Positions 1-5,876 of a stretch of DNA of 7,865 nucleotides are shown here, piece after piece. Numbering within the stretch: the first letter of the stretch is position 1; each line of letters begins with the position of its first letter. The notes below the pieces were generated by a model, which saw only the letters and a program-made list of their open reading frames with translations, was not told the origin of the DNA and made no database searches. Origin of the DNA: an uncultured Collinsella sp. (GTDB lineage Bacteria; Actinomycetota; Coriobacteriia; Coriobacteriales; Coriobacteriaceae); NCBI GenBank assembly GCA_900752345.1, contig CAADVA010000071.1, positions 1 through 7,865 on the forward strand. Direction: 5' to 3'. The translations under genes were made by a program, and so were the position numbers.

Positions 1-1
1 C

Positions 2-511
2 GCCCGCATCAACGGCTTCACCTACGGGAAGACCCAGTTCGACTACTTCACGGGCGAGCTCAAGGTCGTCGAGACCATCCCCTACTCCGATGGTCCCCGT
101 GCCGCCGTCAACTGCTACGGCGCCGACGACGTCCGCGAGGGCGTTGCCATCATGTGGCACGAGAACGTCGACATCTCGATTACCGGTAACTCCACCAACC
201 CCACGCGCTTCCAGCACCCCGTCGCCGGCACCTACAAGAAGGAGCGCCTCGAGGCTGGCAAGAAGTACTTCTCCGTCGCTTCTGGTGGCGGCACTGGCCG
301 TACCCTGCACCCGGACAACATGGGCGCCGGCCCTGCCTCTTACGGCATGACCGACACCATGGGTCGTATGCACTCCGACGCCCAGTTCGCCGGTTCTTCC
401 TCCGTGCCTGCGCACGTCGACATGATGGGTCTCATCGGCATGGGCAACAACCCCATGGTCGGTGCCACCGTCGCTTGCGCCGTCGCCGTCGAGGAGGCCC
501 TCAAGGCCTAA
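2..511 (+). CDS. Probable GrdC-like subunit (glycine/sarcosine/betaine reductase component C), C-terminal part
   Basis: The reading frame is open from the window's left edge to TAA at 509-511, giving the last 169 residues. The start lies outside the window. Gly-rich, strongly constrained stretches are visible: VASGGGTGRTLHPDNMGAGP, then DTMGRMHSDAQFAGSSSVP, and near the end MMGLIGMGNNPMVGATVA. I associate this C-terminal pattern with the GrdC (component C beta, ketoacyl-synthase-related) family, which in amino-acid-fermenting anaerobes helps form acetyl phosphate from the reductase-bound carboxymethyl group. That assignment is from memory of the family and is moderate. The coding call is firm: GC-rich third positions and a strong terminator 35 bp after the stop. 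No grdD-type partner follows, so the gene is the last of its transcript. Alternative: another uncharacterised protein sharing the same C-terminal domain. Confidence 0.55.
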   Translation, partial: ARINGFTYGKTQFDYFTGELKVVETIPYSDGPRAAVNCYGADDVREGVAIMWHENVDISITGNSTNPTRFQHPVAGTYKKERLEAGKKYFSVASGGGTGRTLHPDNMGAGPASYGMTDTMGRMHSDAQFAGSSSVPAHVDMMGLIGMGNNPMVGATVACAVAVEEALKA

Positions 512-546
512 TCGCGCCCGCGCGATGCTCATATCGTTGAGCTTTG

Positions 547-580
547 GAGCCGCTACCCACCCGGGTAGCGGCTCTTTTTT
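547..580 (+). terminator. Rho-independent terminator of the GrdC-like gene
   Basis: A perfect 12-bp inverted repeat (arms 547-558 and 563-574, GAGCCGCTACCC and its complement) with a 4-nt loop is followed at once by six T (575-580). It starts 35 bp after the stop codon of the upstream gene and separates it from the flavoprotein gene. Confidence 0.95.
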
Positions 581-762
581 GTTGCAATAAAACGTTCGAG
601 ATACGATATATCAGTTCTGATGGAACGTAAGGCGTGATGGGAAGGAGCCGCCAAGCGGCCCTAACGTCCACACGCCATATTTGCCCTTTACCGATTTATC
701 CAATCTTTGCGATACCTTTGCCGATCACCCATGCGACAATGCGCGAACGAGAAAGGAATCCT

Positions 763-2289
763 ATGGAATCAACTGATGTACTGGTAATCGGATCGGGCAT
801 CGCGGGCCTTTGCGCCGCCATAGAAGCAGCACGCGCGGGCGCGACCGTTGCCATCGCATGCGCCGGCAAGACCATGAGCGGATCGAGCTTCTTCCCGGGC
901 ACCTGGGGCCTGGGACTAATCGGACCCGTTAACGAAGACGACGAACAGGACCTCATCGACACCATCCAGACCGTCGGTGGCGGCGTTGCCGACCCCGAAC
1001 TCGTCCAGACGTTCGTCCACGGCATTCCCCAAGCGATTGACTGGCTCGAACAGGATCTGGGCGTAGAACTCCAGCGCCCGCAAAGCGCCGAGAGCGCCCA
1101 ACAAAAGCAATTTATCCCCTGTTTTGACCATAAGACGCGCAATTGGCGCGGCCTCACCCGCAAGCCCCTCGAAGACGCGTGTACGGCCCAGATAGAGTTG
1201 CTCGGCATTCGCCTACTCCCCCGCCACGAGCTTATCGATCTTGTTGAGGATACGAACGGAAAGATTGCCGGCGCCTTGCTCTACGACCGTGCAAACGAGC
1301 ATCTCGTGCCTATGGAAGCCAGGACCACTATCATCGCTGCGGGCGGCACGGGCGGCCTGTTCGAGCGCAGCCTCACTTCCGCCGACGTGCTCAGCTCATC
1401 ACAAGCCATCGCGCGGTCGCACGGTGCGTCCCTTACTAATATAGAGTTCATGCAGATGATGCCCGGCTTCATTGAACCTAAGCGCAACCTGGTCTTCAAC
1501 GAAAAAACCTGGCGCTATGTCAAGTTTGACCAGCCGGTCGACATTGCCAACGAAAAGTTAGACGATCTGCTTGAACAGCGCTCCGGATATGGCCCCTTCA
1601 CTTCGCGCCTGGCTTCCCGCGCCATCGATCTTGCCATCGATCAAGCGGGTGCCGAAGGCCTGGCGCTCCACTACGACTTCCCTCGCAAGGATGTTCCCGA
1701 GTTCGTGGAGACCTTTGCCACTTGGCTACAAGACGAGCATGGTATCGCTCCGAGCGACGAGATGCGTGTGGCGATGTATGCCCACGCGGCCAACGGCGGC
1801 ATCAAGATCGACAGGACCGCGTACACGGGAGTTGAGGGCCTCTACGCCTGTGGCGAGGCAACAGGCGGCATGCACGGCGCCGACCGCATCGGAGGGCTGT
1901 CGAGCGCCAATGGCATCGTATTCGGGCGTATCGCGGGCGCATCAGCGGCTCGAGCAGCACTGGACGCTCCCGAGGCTGACGCACCGGTGGATATCGCCCT
2001 CCCCGAGTATGGCATCGCTACAGCAGTCGCCGAGCGCCTAACCCGCTGCCTCAAACACACAATGAGCGCCTACTGCATGATCAACAGGACCGAATCAGGC
2101 CTATCCGAGGCGCTTCAAGAGCTTGAAAGCCTACAAGACGAGGCGACGTCGCTGCATAAGCCGCACGCCAATGACAGCGAAATCGCTGCCCTCGCCCGCC
2201 TACAGTCGCAGATTCAGCTGGCAACGGAGATGGTCAAAGCCATGCGCAAACGAACCGAAAGTCTCGGATCCCATTATCGAGCGAATTAA
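763..2289 (+). CDS. FAD-dependent oxidoreductase of the fumarate reductase / L-aspartate oxidase family
   Basis: This 508-aa flavoprotein probably oxidises or reduces a small dicarboxylate or amino acid; the substrate is not evident. The N-terminus carries the dinucleotide-binding motif VLVIGSGIAG (residues 6-15). A second FAD motif, IIAAGGTGG, is at 190-198. The C-terminal part has HAANGGIKID (341-350), matching the His-x-x-x-Gly-Gly active-site region of the family, then YACGEATGGMHGADRIGG (361-378) and SANGIVFGRIAG (381-392), typical of FrdA/NadB-type proteins. The region around 281-288 (SRLASRAI) resembles the family's SRD-x-x-ARAI signature but has Leu where Asp is usual. I chose ATG 763 because GAAAGGA lies just upstream and the protein starts directly into the Rossmann fold. 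An in-frame ATG at 634 would add 43 unrelated residues. No FrdB- or NadA/NadC-like neighbour is seen, so I do not call it nadB. I see no convincing promoter in 581-762. Confidence 0.85.
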   Translation: MESTDVLVIGSGIAGLCAAIEAARAGATVAIACAGKTMSGSSFFPGTWGLGLIGPVNEDDEQDLIDTIQTVGGGVADPELVQTFVHGIPQAIDWLEQDLGVELQRPQSAESAQQKQFIPCFDHKTRNWRGLTRKPLEDACTAQIELLGIRLLPRHELIDLVEDTNGKIAGALLYDRANEHLVPMEARTTIIAAGGTGGLFERSLTSADVLSSSQAIARSHGASLTNIEFMQMMPGFIEPKRNLVFNEKTWRYVKFDQPVDIANEKLDDLLEQRSGYGPFTSRLASRAIDLAIDQAGAEGLALHYDFPRKDVPEFVETFATWLQDEHGIAPSDEMRVAMYAHAANGGIKIDRTAYTGVEGLYACGEATGGMHGADRIGGLSSANGIVFGRIAGASAARAALDAPEADAPVDIALPEYGIATAVAERLTRCLKHTMSAYCMINRTESGLSEALQELESLQDEATSLHKPHANDSEIAALARLQSQIQLATEMVKAMRKRTESLGSHYRAN

Positions 2290-2333
2290 ACTAGACGCCT
2301 ATCTAACGCAGAACACAACTAATCGATATCCAA

Positions 2334-2365
2334 GGGTCCCGTGAGCTCGAAGTGACACGGGGCCC
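2334..2365 (+). terminator. Inverted repeat after the flavoprotein gene, possible terminator
   Basis: Arms 2334-2343 (GGGTCCCGTG) and 2356-2365 (CACGGGGCCC) can form a 10-bp stem with one T-G wobble and a 12-nt loop, 45 bp after the flavoprotein stop. No T tract follows, so it may be factor-dependent or act only as an RNA-stabilising structure. A second small hairpin (GCGGGC-AAA-GCCCGC, 2408-2422) sits in the leader of dinD. Confidence 0.4.
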
Positions 2366-2450
2366 ATTCGTGTCCGCACGACAGCGTATCCTTATTCTGA
2401 ATACAGAGCGGGCAAAGCCCGCATAGACAATAGGCCAGCGAGGAGGAGAT

Positions 2451-3311
2451 ATGGATAGTAGAGATATCGAGAAGTGGCGTGTCGAACTTGATAGCTACGC
2501 CAATGTGGAAGACGGAGTTGAGTATTGGCTCGCACGCGATTTAATGGAACCTATGGGATACACTCGATGGGAGAACTTCGCCGAAGTTGTTAAGAGGGCA
2601 AAAGTTTCGTGCGAAACAAACAAAACTCCAGTTGATTCCCATTTTCGTGACACCACGAAAATGGTAACTGCCGGTGTCGCCGCTCGCGCGGTTAAAGACT
2701 ACAAACTTACGCGCTATGCATGCTATTTAATCGCCCAGAACGGAGATTCAAACAAGCCAGAGATCGCACTCGCCCAGGCATACTTTGCCGTGCAGACGCG
2801 CCGCCAAGAGCTCATAGAGCAGCGCTTCGCAGAGATTCAGCGCTTGCAGGCGCGGCACGCGCTATCCGATTCAGAGAAACAGCTCTCGGGTATTGCGTTC
2901 AAACGCGGCGTGGACTCCAAAGGATTCGCGATCATCAAGTCGAAGGGCGATGAAGCGTTATTCGGCGGCAGAAGCACGGCGGAAATGAAGCAGCAGCTCG
3001 GCGTACCCAAGAGCGCGGCATTGGCGGACAGGTTAGCCGATGTCCTCATCAAAGCAAAGGACCTTACGAACTCGATGACTGCTTTCAACGCAGAGGAACA
3101 CGACCTGTACGGTCTGGACCAGATCAAGCAAGAGCACGTCGAGAACAACACAAGCGTGCGTGGCAGCCTCATCGACCGCGGAATTGTCCCCGAAAATCTA
3201 CCACCTGCCGAGGACACAAAGAAGCTCGAGCGTCGCGTGAAGGCAGACGAGAAGAAACTCAAGGAGGGTACTGACGGCTTTGCCGATCCACAGGGTAGAC
3301 TCGATTTGTAA
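2451..3311 (+). CDS. dinD: DNA damage-inducible protein D (DinD-like)
   Basis: This 286-aa protein is close in length to E. coli DinD (about 275 aa). The N-terminal third (residues 1-110) has the Bro-N-like sequence of the family, including EYWLARDLMEPMGYTRWENF and, further on, YKLTRYACYLIAQNGDSNKP with the ALAQAYFAVQTRRQEL helix. The central part contains GIAFKRGVDSKGFAIIKSKGDEALFGG and the C-terminal half is charged and helical. In E. coli, DinD is SOS-induced and inhibits RecA strand exchange; the same role here is inference. The start at 2451 is supported by GAGGAGGAGAT directly upstream. I found no clear LexA-type palindrome in 2290-2450, so SOS control is not shown. It lies just outside the prophage attachment site, in host DNA, and faces the tRNA-Lys remnant. 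Confidence 0.85.
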   Translation: MDSRDIEKWRVELDSYANVEDGVEYWLARDLMEPMGYTRWENFAEVVKRAKVSCETNKTPVDSHFRDTTKMVTAGVAARAVKDYKLTRYACYLIAQNGDSNKPEIALAQAYFAVQTRRQELIEQRFAEIQRLQARHALSDSEKQLSGIAFKRGVDSKGFAIIKSKGDEALFGGRSTAEMKQQLGVPKSAALADRLADVLIKAKDLTNSMTAFNAEEHDLYGLDQIKQEHVENNTSVRGSLIDRGIVPENLPPAEDTKKLERRVKADEKKLKEGTDGFADPQGRLDL

Positions 3312-3464
3312 ATATTCCGGGCTACTTTGGTGGGCCATCAGGGGGTCAGCTTGCTGCGCAGGCGGCCGCTGCGGCGCCAAGGCGCCTTGCGCGCTGCGCT
3401 GGCAAACGCTTACGCGTTTTCTCAGCTCCGCGCCCTTTCGGGTTCGACCCCATGCGAGGTCAAC
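3312..3464. other. Gene-free GC-rich segment with small inverted repeats
   Basis: I see no credible gene here. The segment contains several short palindromic elements: GGCGCC-AA-GGCGCC (3373-3386), the overlapping CAAGGCGCCTTG (3378-3389) and AAACGC-TTAC-GCGTTT (3404-3419). It starts with a partial copy of a tRNA 3' end (3329-3347) and ends with a T-arm-like GGTTCGACCCC (3431-3441). It may be the scar of an earlier insertion or a small repetitive element. Confidence 0.5.
3329..3347 (-). repeat. Degenerate second copy of the tRNA-Lys 3' end
   Basis: GGTGGGCCATCAGGGGGTC matches 3508-3526 (GGTGGGCCGTCAGGGGTTC) at 17 of 19 positions, 179 bp away. It covers the acceptor arm and the start of the T arm only. 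It could be an old attachment-site remnant or a decayed tRNA copy. The match is short, so confidence is limited. Confidence 0.45.
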
Positions 3465-3493
3465 AAAAAAGCGACCAGCCGAAGCCAGTCGCT
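3465..3493 (-). terminator. Terminator of the host tRNA-Lys gene (UUCG tetraloop), possibly bidirectional
   Basis: On the - strand, 3493-3470 folds into a 10-bp stem (two adjacent T-G wobbles) closed by C(TTCG)G, an exceptionally stable loop, followed by six T (complement of 3465-3470). It lies just 3' of the tRNA-Lys end. On the + strand the hairpin is followed by TTTT at 3493-3496 and may also terminate dinD. Confidence 0.85.
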
Positions 3494-3508
3494 TTTACAA
3501 TCTTTGGG

Positions 3509-3552
3509 TGGGCCGTCAGGGGTTCGAACCCTGGACCTTGGGATTAAGAGTC
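3509..3552 (-). other. Prophage attachment site (attR-type): 3' half of tRNA-Lys(CTT)
   Basis: Read on the - strand, the segment contains the anticodon loop CTCTTAA (complement of 3544-3550, anticodon CTT), the 3' anticodon stem TCCCA (3539-3543), a 5-nt variable loop, a perfect 5-bp T stem with loop TTCGAAC (3517-3533), the acceptor strand ACGGCCC (3510-3516) and discriminator A (3509). CCA is not encoded. The 5' half is missing: to pair with TCCCA, plus positions 3551-3555 should read TCCCA, but they read TCTTG, so tRNA sequence stops after 3552. No D arm or 5' acceptor strand follows. This is the pattern left when a tyrosine recombinase integrates at an anticodon region. The original 3' end stays with the host DNA (dinD side), while the phage restores the gene at its other end, outside the window. 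Confidence 0.85.
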
Positions 3553-3674
3553 TTGAACGCGTGTTTTTGGCACGTGCCTCATCTGTAAAGTTGCAGGTAC
3601 CGATGTTCTCGCCAGCACTGTACGCGCTGAAACTGCATTGGAGAACGGTTATTAACGGATATCAAGTCATGCAT

Positions 3675-3708
3675 AAAACCCCTCCCCGGCATGTGCCGGG
3701 GAGGGGTT
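3675..3708 (-). terminator. Rho-independent terminator of the phage late/lysis operon
   Basis: This is a perfect 15-bp inverted repeat with arms 3677-3691 (AACCCCTCCCCGGCA) and 3694-3708 and a 2-nt spacer. Read on the - strand it ends in TTTT (complement of 3675-3678), which partly overlaps the stem base. It lies 6 bp after the stop of the DUF3789-like gene and is the only strong terminator seen for the - strand genes. Confidence 0.93.
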
Positions 3709-3714
3709 AGCCGT

Positions 3715-3804
3715 CTATGGACGATTAATGCTCACAACGCAGAGCGCGACGGTCACGACAACGCCGCCGAACAAAGTCCCGAGCACGAACGTCAGCGCGA
3801 TCAT
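3715..3804 (-). CDS. DUF3789-like single-span membrane micro-protein
   Basis: This 29-aa protein, MIALTFVLGTLFGGVVVTVA followed by LCVVSINRP, is one hydrophobic helix with a short polar tail. The length, the LGTLFGG core and the C-x-x-x-INR ending resemble DUF3789 proteins of phages and mobile elements; their function is unknown. Its ATG (3804-3802) overlaps the endolysin TGA in an ATGA junction, so translation is probably coupled. Position last in the lysis operon suggests an accessory role in lysis or the membrane, which is inference. Confidence 0.65.
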   Translation of the reverse strand: MIALTFVLGTLFGGVVVTVALCVVSINRP

Positions 3805-4943
3805 CGGCGAGTCCCGTCGGAGATGTAGACCTGCAGGCGATCAAGCGCGTGGGTGTAATAGCCGGCGTAATCGTCTCCACCATACGTGGTTCCGTCGTCG
3901 CAGACCTCGCCCCACCATCCGGCATGATCGACATCCTGAGAGCGGTAGTAGACCTGACGGTAGTCACCGCCAGGCGTGACGTAGTACATCTGGACACCAT
4001 CGATGGTCTGCCCCCAGACACCCGCCATACCGTTAACGCTGTCGCCGTAGGACGCGGCCTGCACCCAGTCGAGCCATCCGGATTCACGGGTGTGGACGCG
4101 ATAGCGTAGGGTACCGGTATCTGCCCATGCGATCAACATGTCATGGGAGCCGTAAGGCATGCCCGCGAAACCGTTCTCGCTGGCGTCGTCGAAGTTCGTC
4201 ACCTCGGAGTTCCAGCCGCCGCCGCTGTTGTGCAGCGCATAGTGGACATTCACGCAGGCGCCGGTCGATTTCGGGAAGCTGGCCGCCGGTGAGCTGTAGC
4301 CGCCCCCCTCATAGGTCCCGCCGTTGCCGTTGGTCGGCGCGATGGGTGCCACGTAGCCGCTGCCGAGATAGGCTGCCACGGCCTGCTTGAACTCCCACCA
4401 ACTCTTGCCGAACTGGGCAAAATAACCATTCGGGTCGGTGTGGTCACTGCCGCCCCAGCGCTGGGCCGCCTCGTAGTGGCTCAGCAGGCGGGACGTGTCC
4501 CAGCCATGTGCGCGGAGTTCGTCACCCGCCCACTTCACGGCCTCGTTCCACTGTTTCGCGAAGTCGGAGGCGTTGGTGGCATGCGCCAGCTCGATGCCGA
4601 TTGTGTAGCCGTTGCCGTTTCCGACGTGCCAGCAGAGGCGGTTCTCCGCGACCGTGTTGTAGACCGCGGATCCGTCCAGCTCCATCACGTGGTGCACGGC
4701 GTAGGTGTCATCACGCGACCATAGCAGCGTATGGTTATAGGCGCTCGCGCCCGGATTCGCGGTCTCGTGGATGACTAGGTAGCTCGCATTGAGATACCCG
4801 TGCCCGTTGCTAACGTACTTGTCGACACTCTGGTACGCCTCGGCTCCGCACGGGGCGGTGAGGGCCGCGACGAGCGCGAGGACGATGGCGAAAACGCTGC
4901 GCATCGGCAGCTTGTGCTTAGCCTCGGCGTTAGTCTCCGACAT
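3801..4943 (-). CDS. Phage endolysin: secreted N-acetylmuramoyl-L-alanine amidase with ChW-type wall-binding repeats
   Basis: This 380-aa lysin should cut the amide bond between muramic acid and the stem peptide. Residues 10-36 form a Sec-type signal peptide (K11 and R15, hydrophobic core to about 30, AEA at 34-36). The Amidase_2 domain spans about 45-195. Likely zinc ligands are H59 (in LVIHETAN), H156 (in LLSHYEA) and D170 (in SDHTDPNGY), with H168 where many relatives have the catalytic Lys. A Gly/Asn/Pro linker (196-226) leads to three ChW-like repeats (about 230-275, 279-322 and 328-375) rich in W, G and Y, for example YRVHTRESGWLDW. Start 4943 is supported by the upstream GGGAGA, a 14-bp overlap with the holin, and the complete signal peptide that follows. 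The longer open frame upstream reads through the holin gene. A signal peptide is uncommon in endolysins and implies holin-independent export. Confidence 0.92.
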   Translation of the reverse strand: MSETNAEAKHKLPMRSVFAIVLALVAALTAPCGAEAYQSVDKYVSNGHGYLNASYLVIHETANPGASAYNHTLLWSRDDTYAVHHVMELDGSAVYNTVAENRLCWHVGNGNGYTIGIELAHATNASDFAKQWNEAVKWAGDELRAHGWDTSRLLSHYEAAQRWGGSDHTDPNGYFAQFGKSWWEFKQAVAAYLGSGYVAPIAPTNGNGGTYEGGGYSSPAASFPKSTGACVNVHYALHNSGGGWNSEVTNFDDASENGFAGMPYGSHDMLIAWADTGTLRYRVHTRESGWLDWVQAASYGDSVNGMAGVWGQTIDGVQMYYVTPGGDYRQVYYRSQDVDHAGWWGEVCDDGTTYGGDDYAGYYTHALDRLQVYISDGTRR

Positions 4944-5160
4944 GATCGTCTCCCGCCTTGAGTCGCGCGGCGTCCACGGCCTGCTCGGCCGCGGCGTAGA
5001 TGGCCGCGCTCGCGACCCCGCACAACGTGCCGATGGCGGCGACGGTCGGGGTGGCCGTGGCGATGCCGGCAATGCTGGTCGCGACGGAGCCCAGGAAGGC
5101 GGCCGTGCACAGCCAGAGCTTTCTGCTCGTCAGCTTTCGGGCGATCTCGTCTTTGGTCAT
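4930..5160 (-). CDS. Holin-like small membrane protein
   Basis: This 76-aa protein has two predicted membrane spans (about residues 14-33, LWLCTAAFLGSVATSIAGIA, and 36-57, TVAAIGTLCGVASAAIYAAA). The N-terminus is short and charged (MTKDEIARKLTSRK) and the tail is hydrophilic (DAARLKAGDDHVGD). Size, topology and position directly before the endolysin, overlapping its start by 14 bp, fit a class II phage holin. The AIY-x-x-AE-x-x-VDAA segment resembles small holins of Firmicutes and Actinobacteria phages. ATG 5160 has AGGGGA upstream. Because the endolysin carries its own signal peptide, this protein may act by depolarising the membrane rather than by forming large holes (inference). Confidence 0.8.
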   Translation of the reverse strand: MTKDEIARKLTSRKLWLCTAAFLGSVATSIAGIATATPTVAAIGTLCGVASAAIYAAAEQAVDAARLKAGDDHVGD

Positions 5161-5170
5161 TGCTATTCCC

Positions 5171-5584
5171 CTATCTGTTCGTCTCTTTGTCGTATAGAAG
5201 GTCGACGCGATCCTTGATGTGGCTGACCTGGTCGGCCATCCCCTGACTTCGCGCCTGGCTGTGCATGAGGTCGTTGTGGAGCACGTCGTTGGAGGCGACA
5301 ACCGACTCCATCAGCGTCTTCATCGCCTCCATGAGGCTGTTTGACCTCTCCATCTGCGCCGCGATTCGCCCCTCCATCTGGGAGCGCTCGCGGTCGCGCT
5401 GCGCGCGCTCGTCGACCTCGGCCTGTTTACGCTCTTCTCGCTTGATATCGAGGCTGGCTTTGCGTTCATTCTGCAGCTTGTACTCTGAGAGGAATTGAGT
5501 GCCGAAATGGAAGGCGATGAGGGCCAACGCCGCGACACCCAGCCAGCCTGGCCCATACGGCGCGAAAAGTTTGAGCACCTCCAT
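5171..5584 (-). CDS. Phage membrane-anchored coiled-coil protein, XhlA-like candidate
   Basis: This 137-aa protein has one N-terminal membrane span (about residues 12-32, PGWLGVAALALIAFHFGTQFL) followed by a long, highly charged helix (about 36-80, rich in K/E/R) and further amphipathic helices to the end, probably coiled coil. It resembles in layout the small membrane and coiled-coil proteins found just before holins (XhlA/hemolysin-like), although those usually have a C-terminal span; here it is N-terminal. AAGGAGG lies about 11 bp before ATG 5584. Its stop is 10 bp before the holin start. Function is not known; a lysis-regulatory or virion-membrane role is inference. Confidence 0.65.
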   Translation of the reverse strand: MEVLKLFAPYGPGWLGVAALALIAFHFGTQFLSEYKLQNERKASLDIKREERKQAEVDERAQRDRERSQMEGRIAAQMERSNSLMEAMKTLMESVVASNDVLHNDLMHSQARSQGMADQVSHIKDRVDLLYDKETNR

Positions 5585-5587
5585 GCG

Positions 5588-5725
5588 CTAGTCCTCCTTG
5601 GCCGCCAGGATGGCGTATCGCTCGTCCTTCGTGATCTTGCCATTCCCATGCACGTTCTCGACCATGGTCTTGGTCCACTTGCCGTTGACGTACCAGGTCT
5701 TAATCCTCGATGCCAGCGTGCTCAT
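5588..5725 (-). CDS. XkdX-like small phage tail-operon protein
   Basis: This 45-aa protein contains RIKTWYVNGKWTKTMVENV and then GNGKITKDERYAI. It matches the XkdX family pattern (WY-x-x-G-x-WT-x-x-x-V, then GKIT-x-x-x-Y). XkdX proteins are encoded between tail fibre or baseplate genes and lysis genes in many Gram-positive phages; their molecular role is not established. ATG 5725 has GAGGGGGTGAT upstream. The start overlaps the end of the preceding 58-aa gene by 26 bp, and the stop is 3 bp before the next start. The protein is too short for many gene callers. Confidence 0.75.
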   Translation of the reverse strand: MSTLASRIKTWYVNGKWTKTMVENVHGNGKITKDERYAILAAKED

Positions 5726-5876
5726 ATCCAATCACCCCCTCGTTCTCGGGGAGGTCGACGTCGCACATGCACGCGAGATACGTGATGTTGGCGTCGTACG
5801 TGTCGAGCGCGGCGACGATGTTCTCCTCCCTGCGGCTACCCTCGATGTCTCCATTGGTTCGCTTGATTACGACCAT
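5700..5876 (-). CDS. Small phage protein of unknown function, upstream of xkdX
   Basis: This is a 58-aa reading frame starting MVVIKRTNGDIEGSRREENI and containing YDANITYLACMCDVDLPENE. It overlaps the reverse transcriptase gene by 41 bp and the XkdX-like gene by 26 bp. A good ribosome-binding site (AAGGGAGAT) precedes ATG 5876. The middle resembles short proteins with an N-x-x-YLA-x-M-x-x-V-x-LP pattern that I recall next to xkdX in gut phages; that is memory, not a search. Acidic, with no membrane span. Two overlapping neighbours and the RBS argue that it is real. Confidence 0.65.
   Translation of the reverse strand: MVVIKRTNGDIEGSRREENIVAALDTYDANITYLACMCDVDLPENEGVIGYEHAGIED

Noticed and set aside
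581..610. Promoter for the flavoprotein gene (TTGCAA at 582, GATATA at 605)
   Set aside because: The spacing is 17 bp, but the -10 candidate matches only three of six consensus bases; too weak to list.
634..762. N-terminal extension of the flavoprotein to ATG 634
   Set aside because: The 43 extra residues are unlike the family and have no RBS, while ATG 763 has GAAAGGA and starts at the FAD-binding fold.
2290..2450. LexA/SOS operator upstream of dinD
   Set aside because: I looked for GAAC-N4-GTTC or CTGT-N8-ACAG type palindromes and found none that fit.
3280..3710. Two + strand open frames (3280-3588 and 3327-3710) running across the tRNA fragment
   Set aside because: Their middle part (GGPSGVRTLDLGIKSLERV) is the antisense translation of the tRNA-Lys 3' half, a well-known false protein; no RBS, and both cross two terminators or the att site.
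3672..3710. Inverted repeat near the prophage end as an integration core or origin
   Set aside because: The 15-bp stem with T tract right after the last - strand gene is fully explained as a terminator; the tRNA breakpoint lies about 120 bp away.
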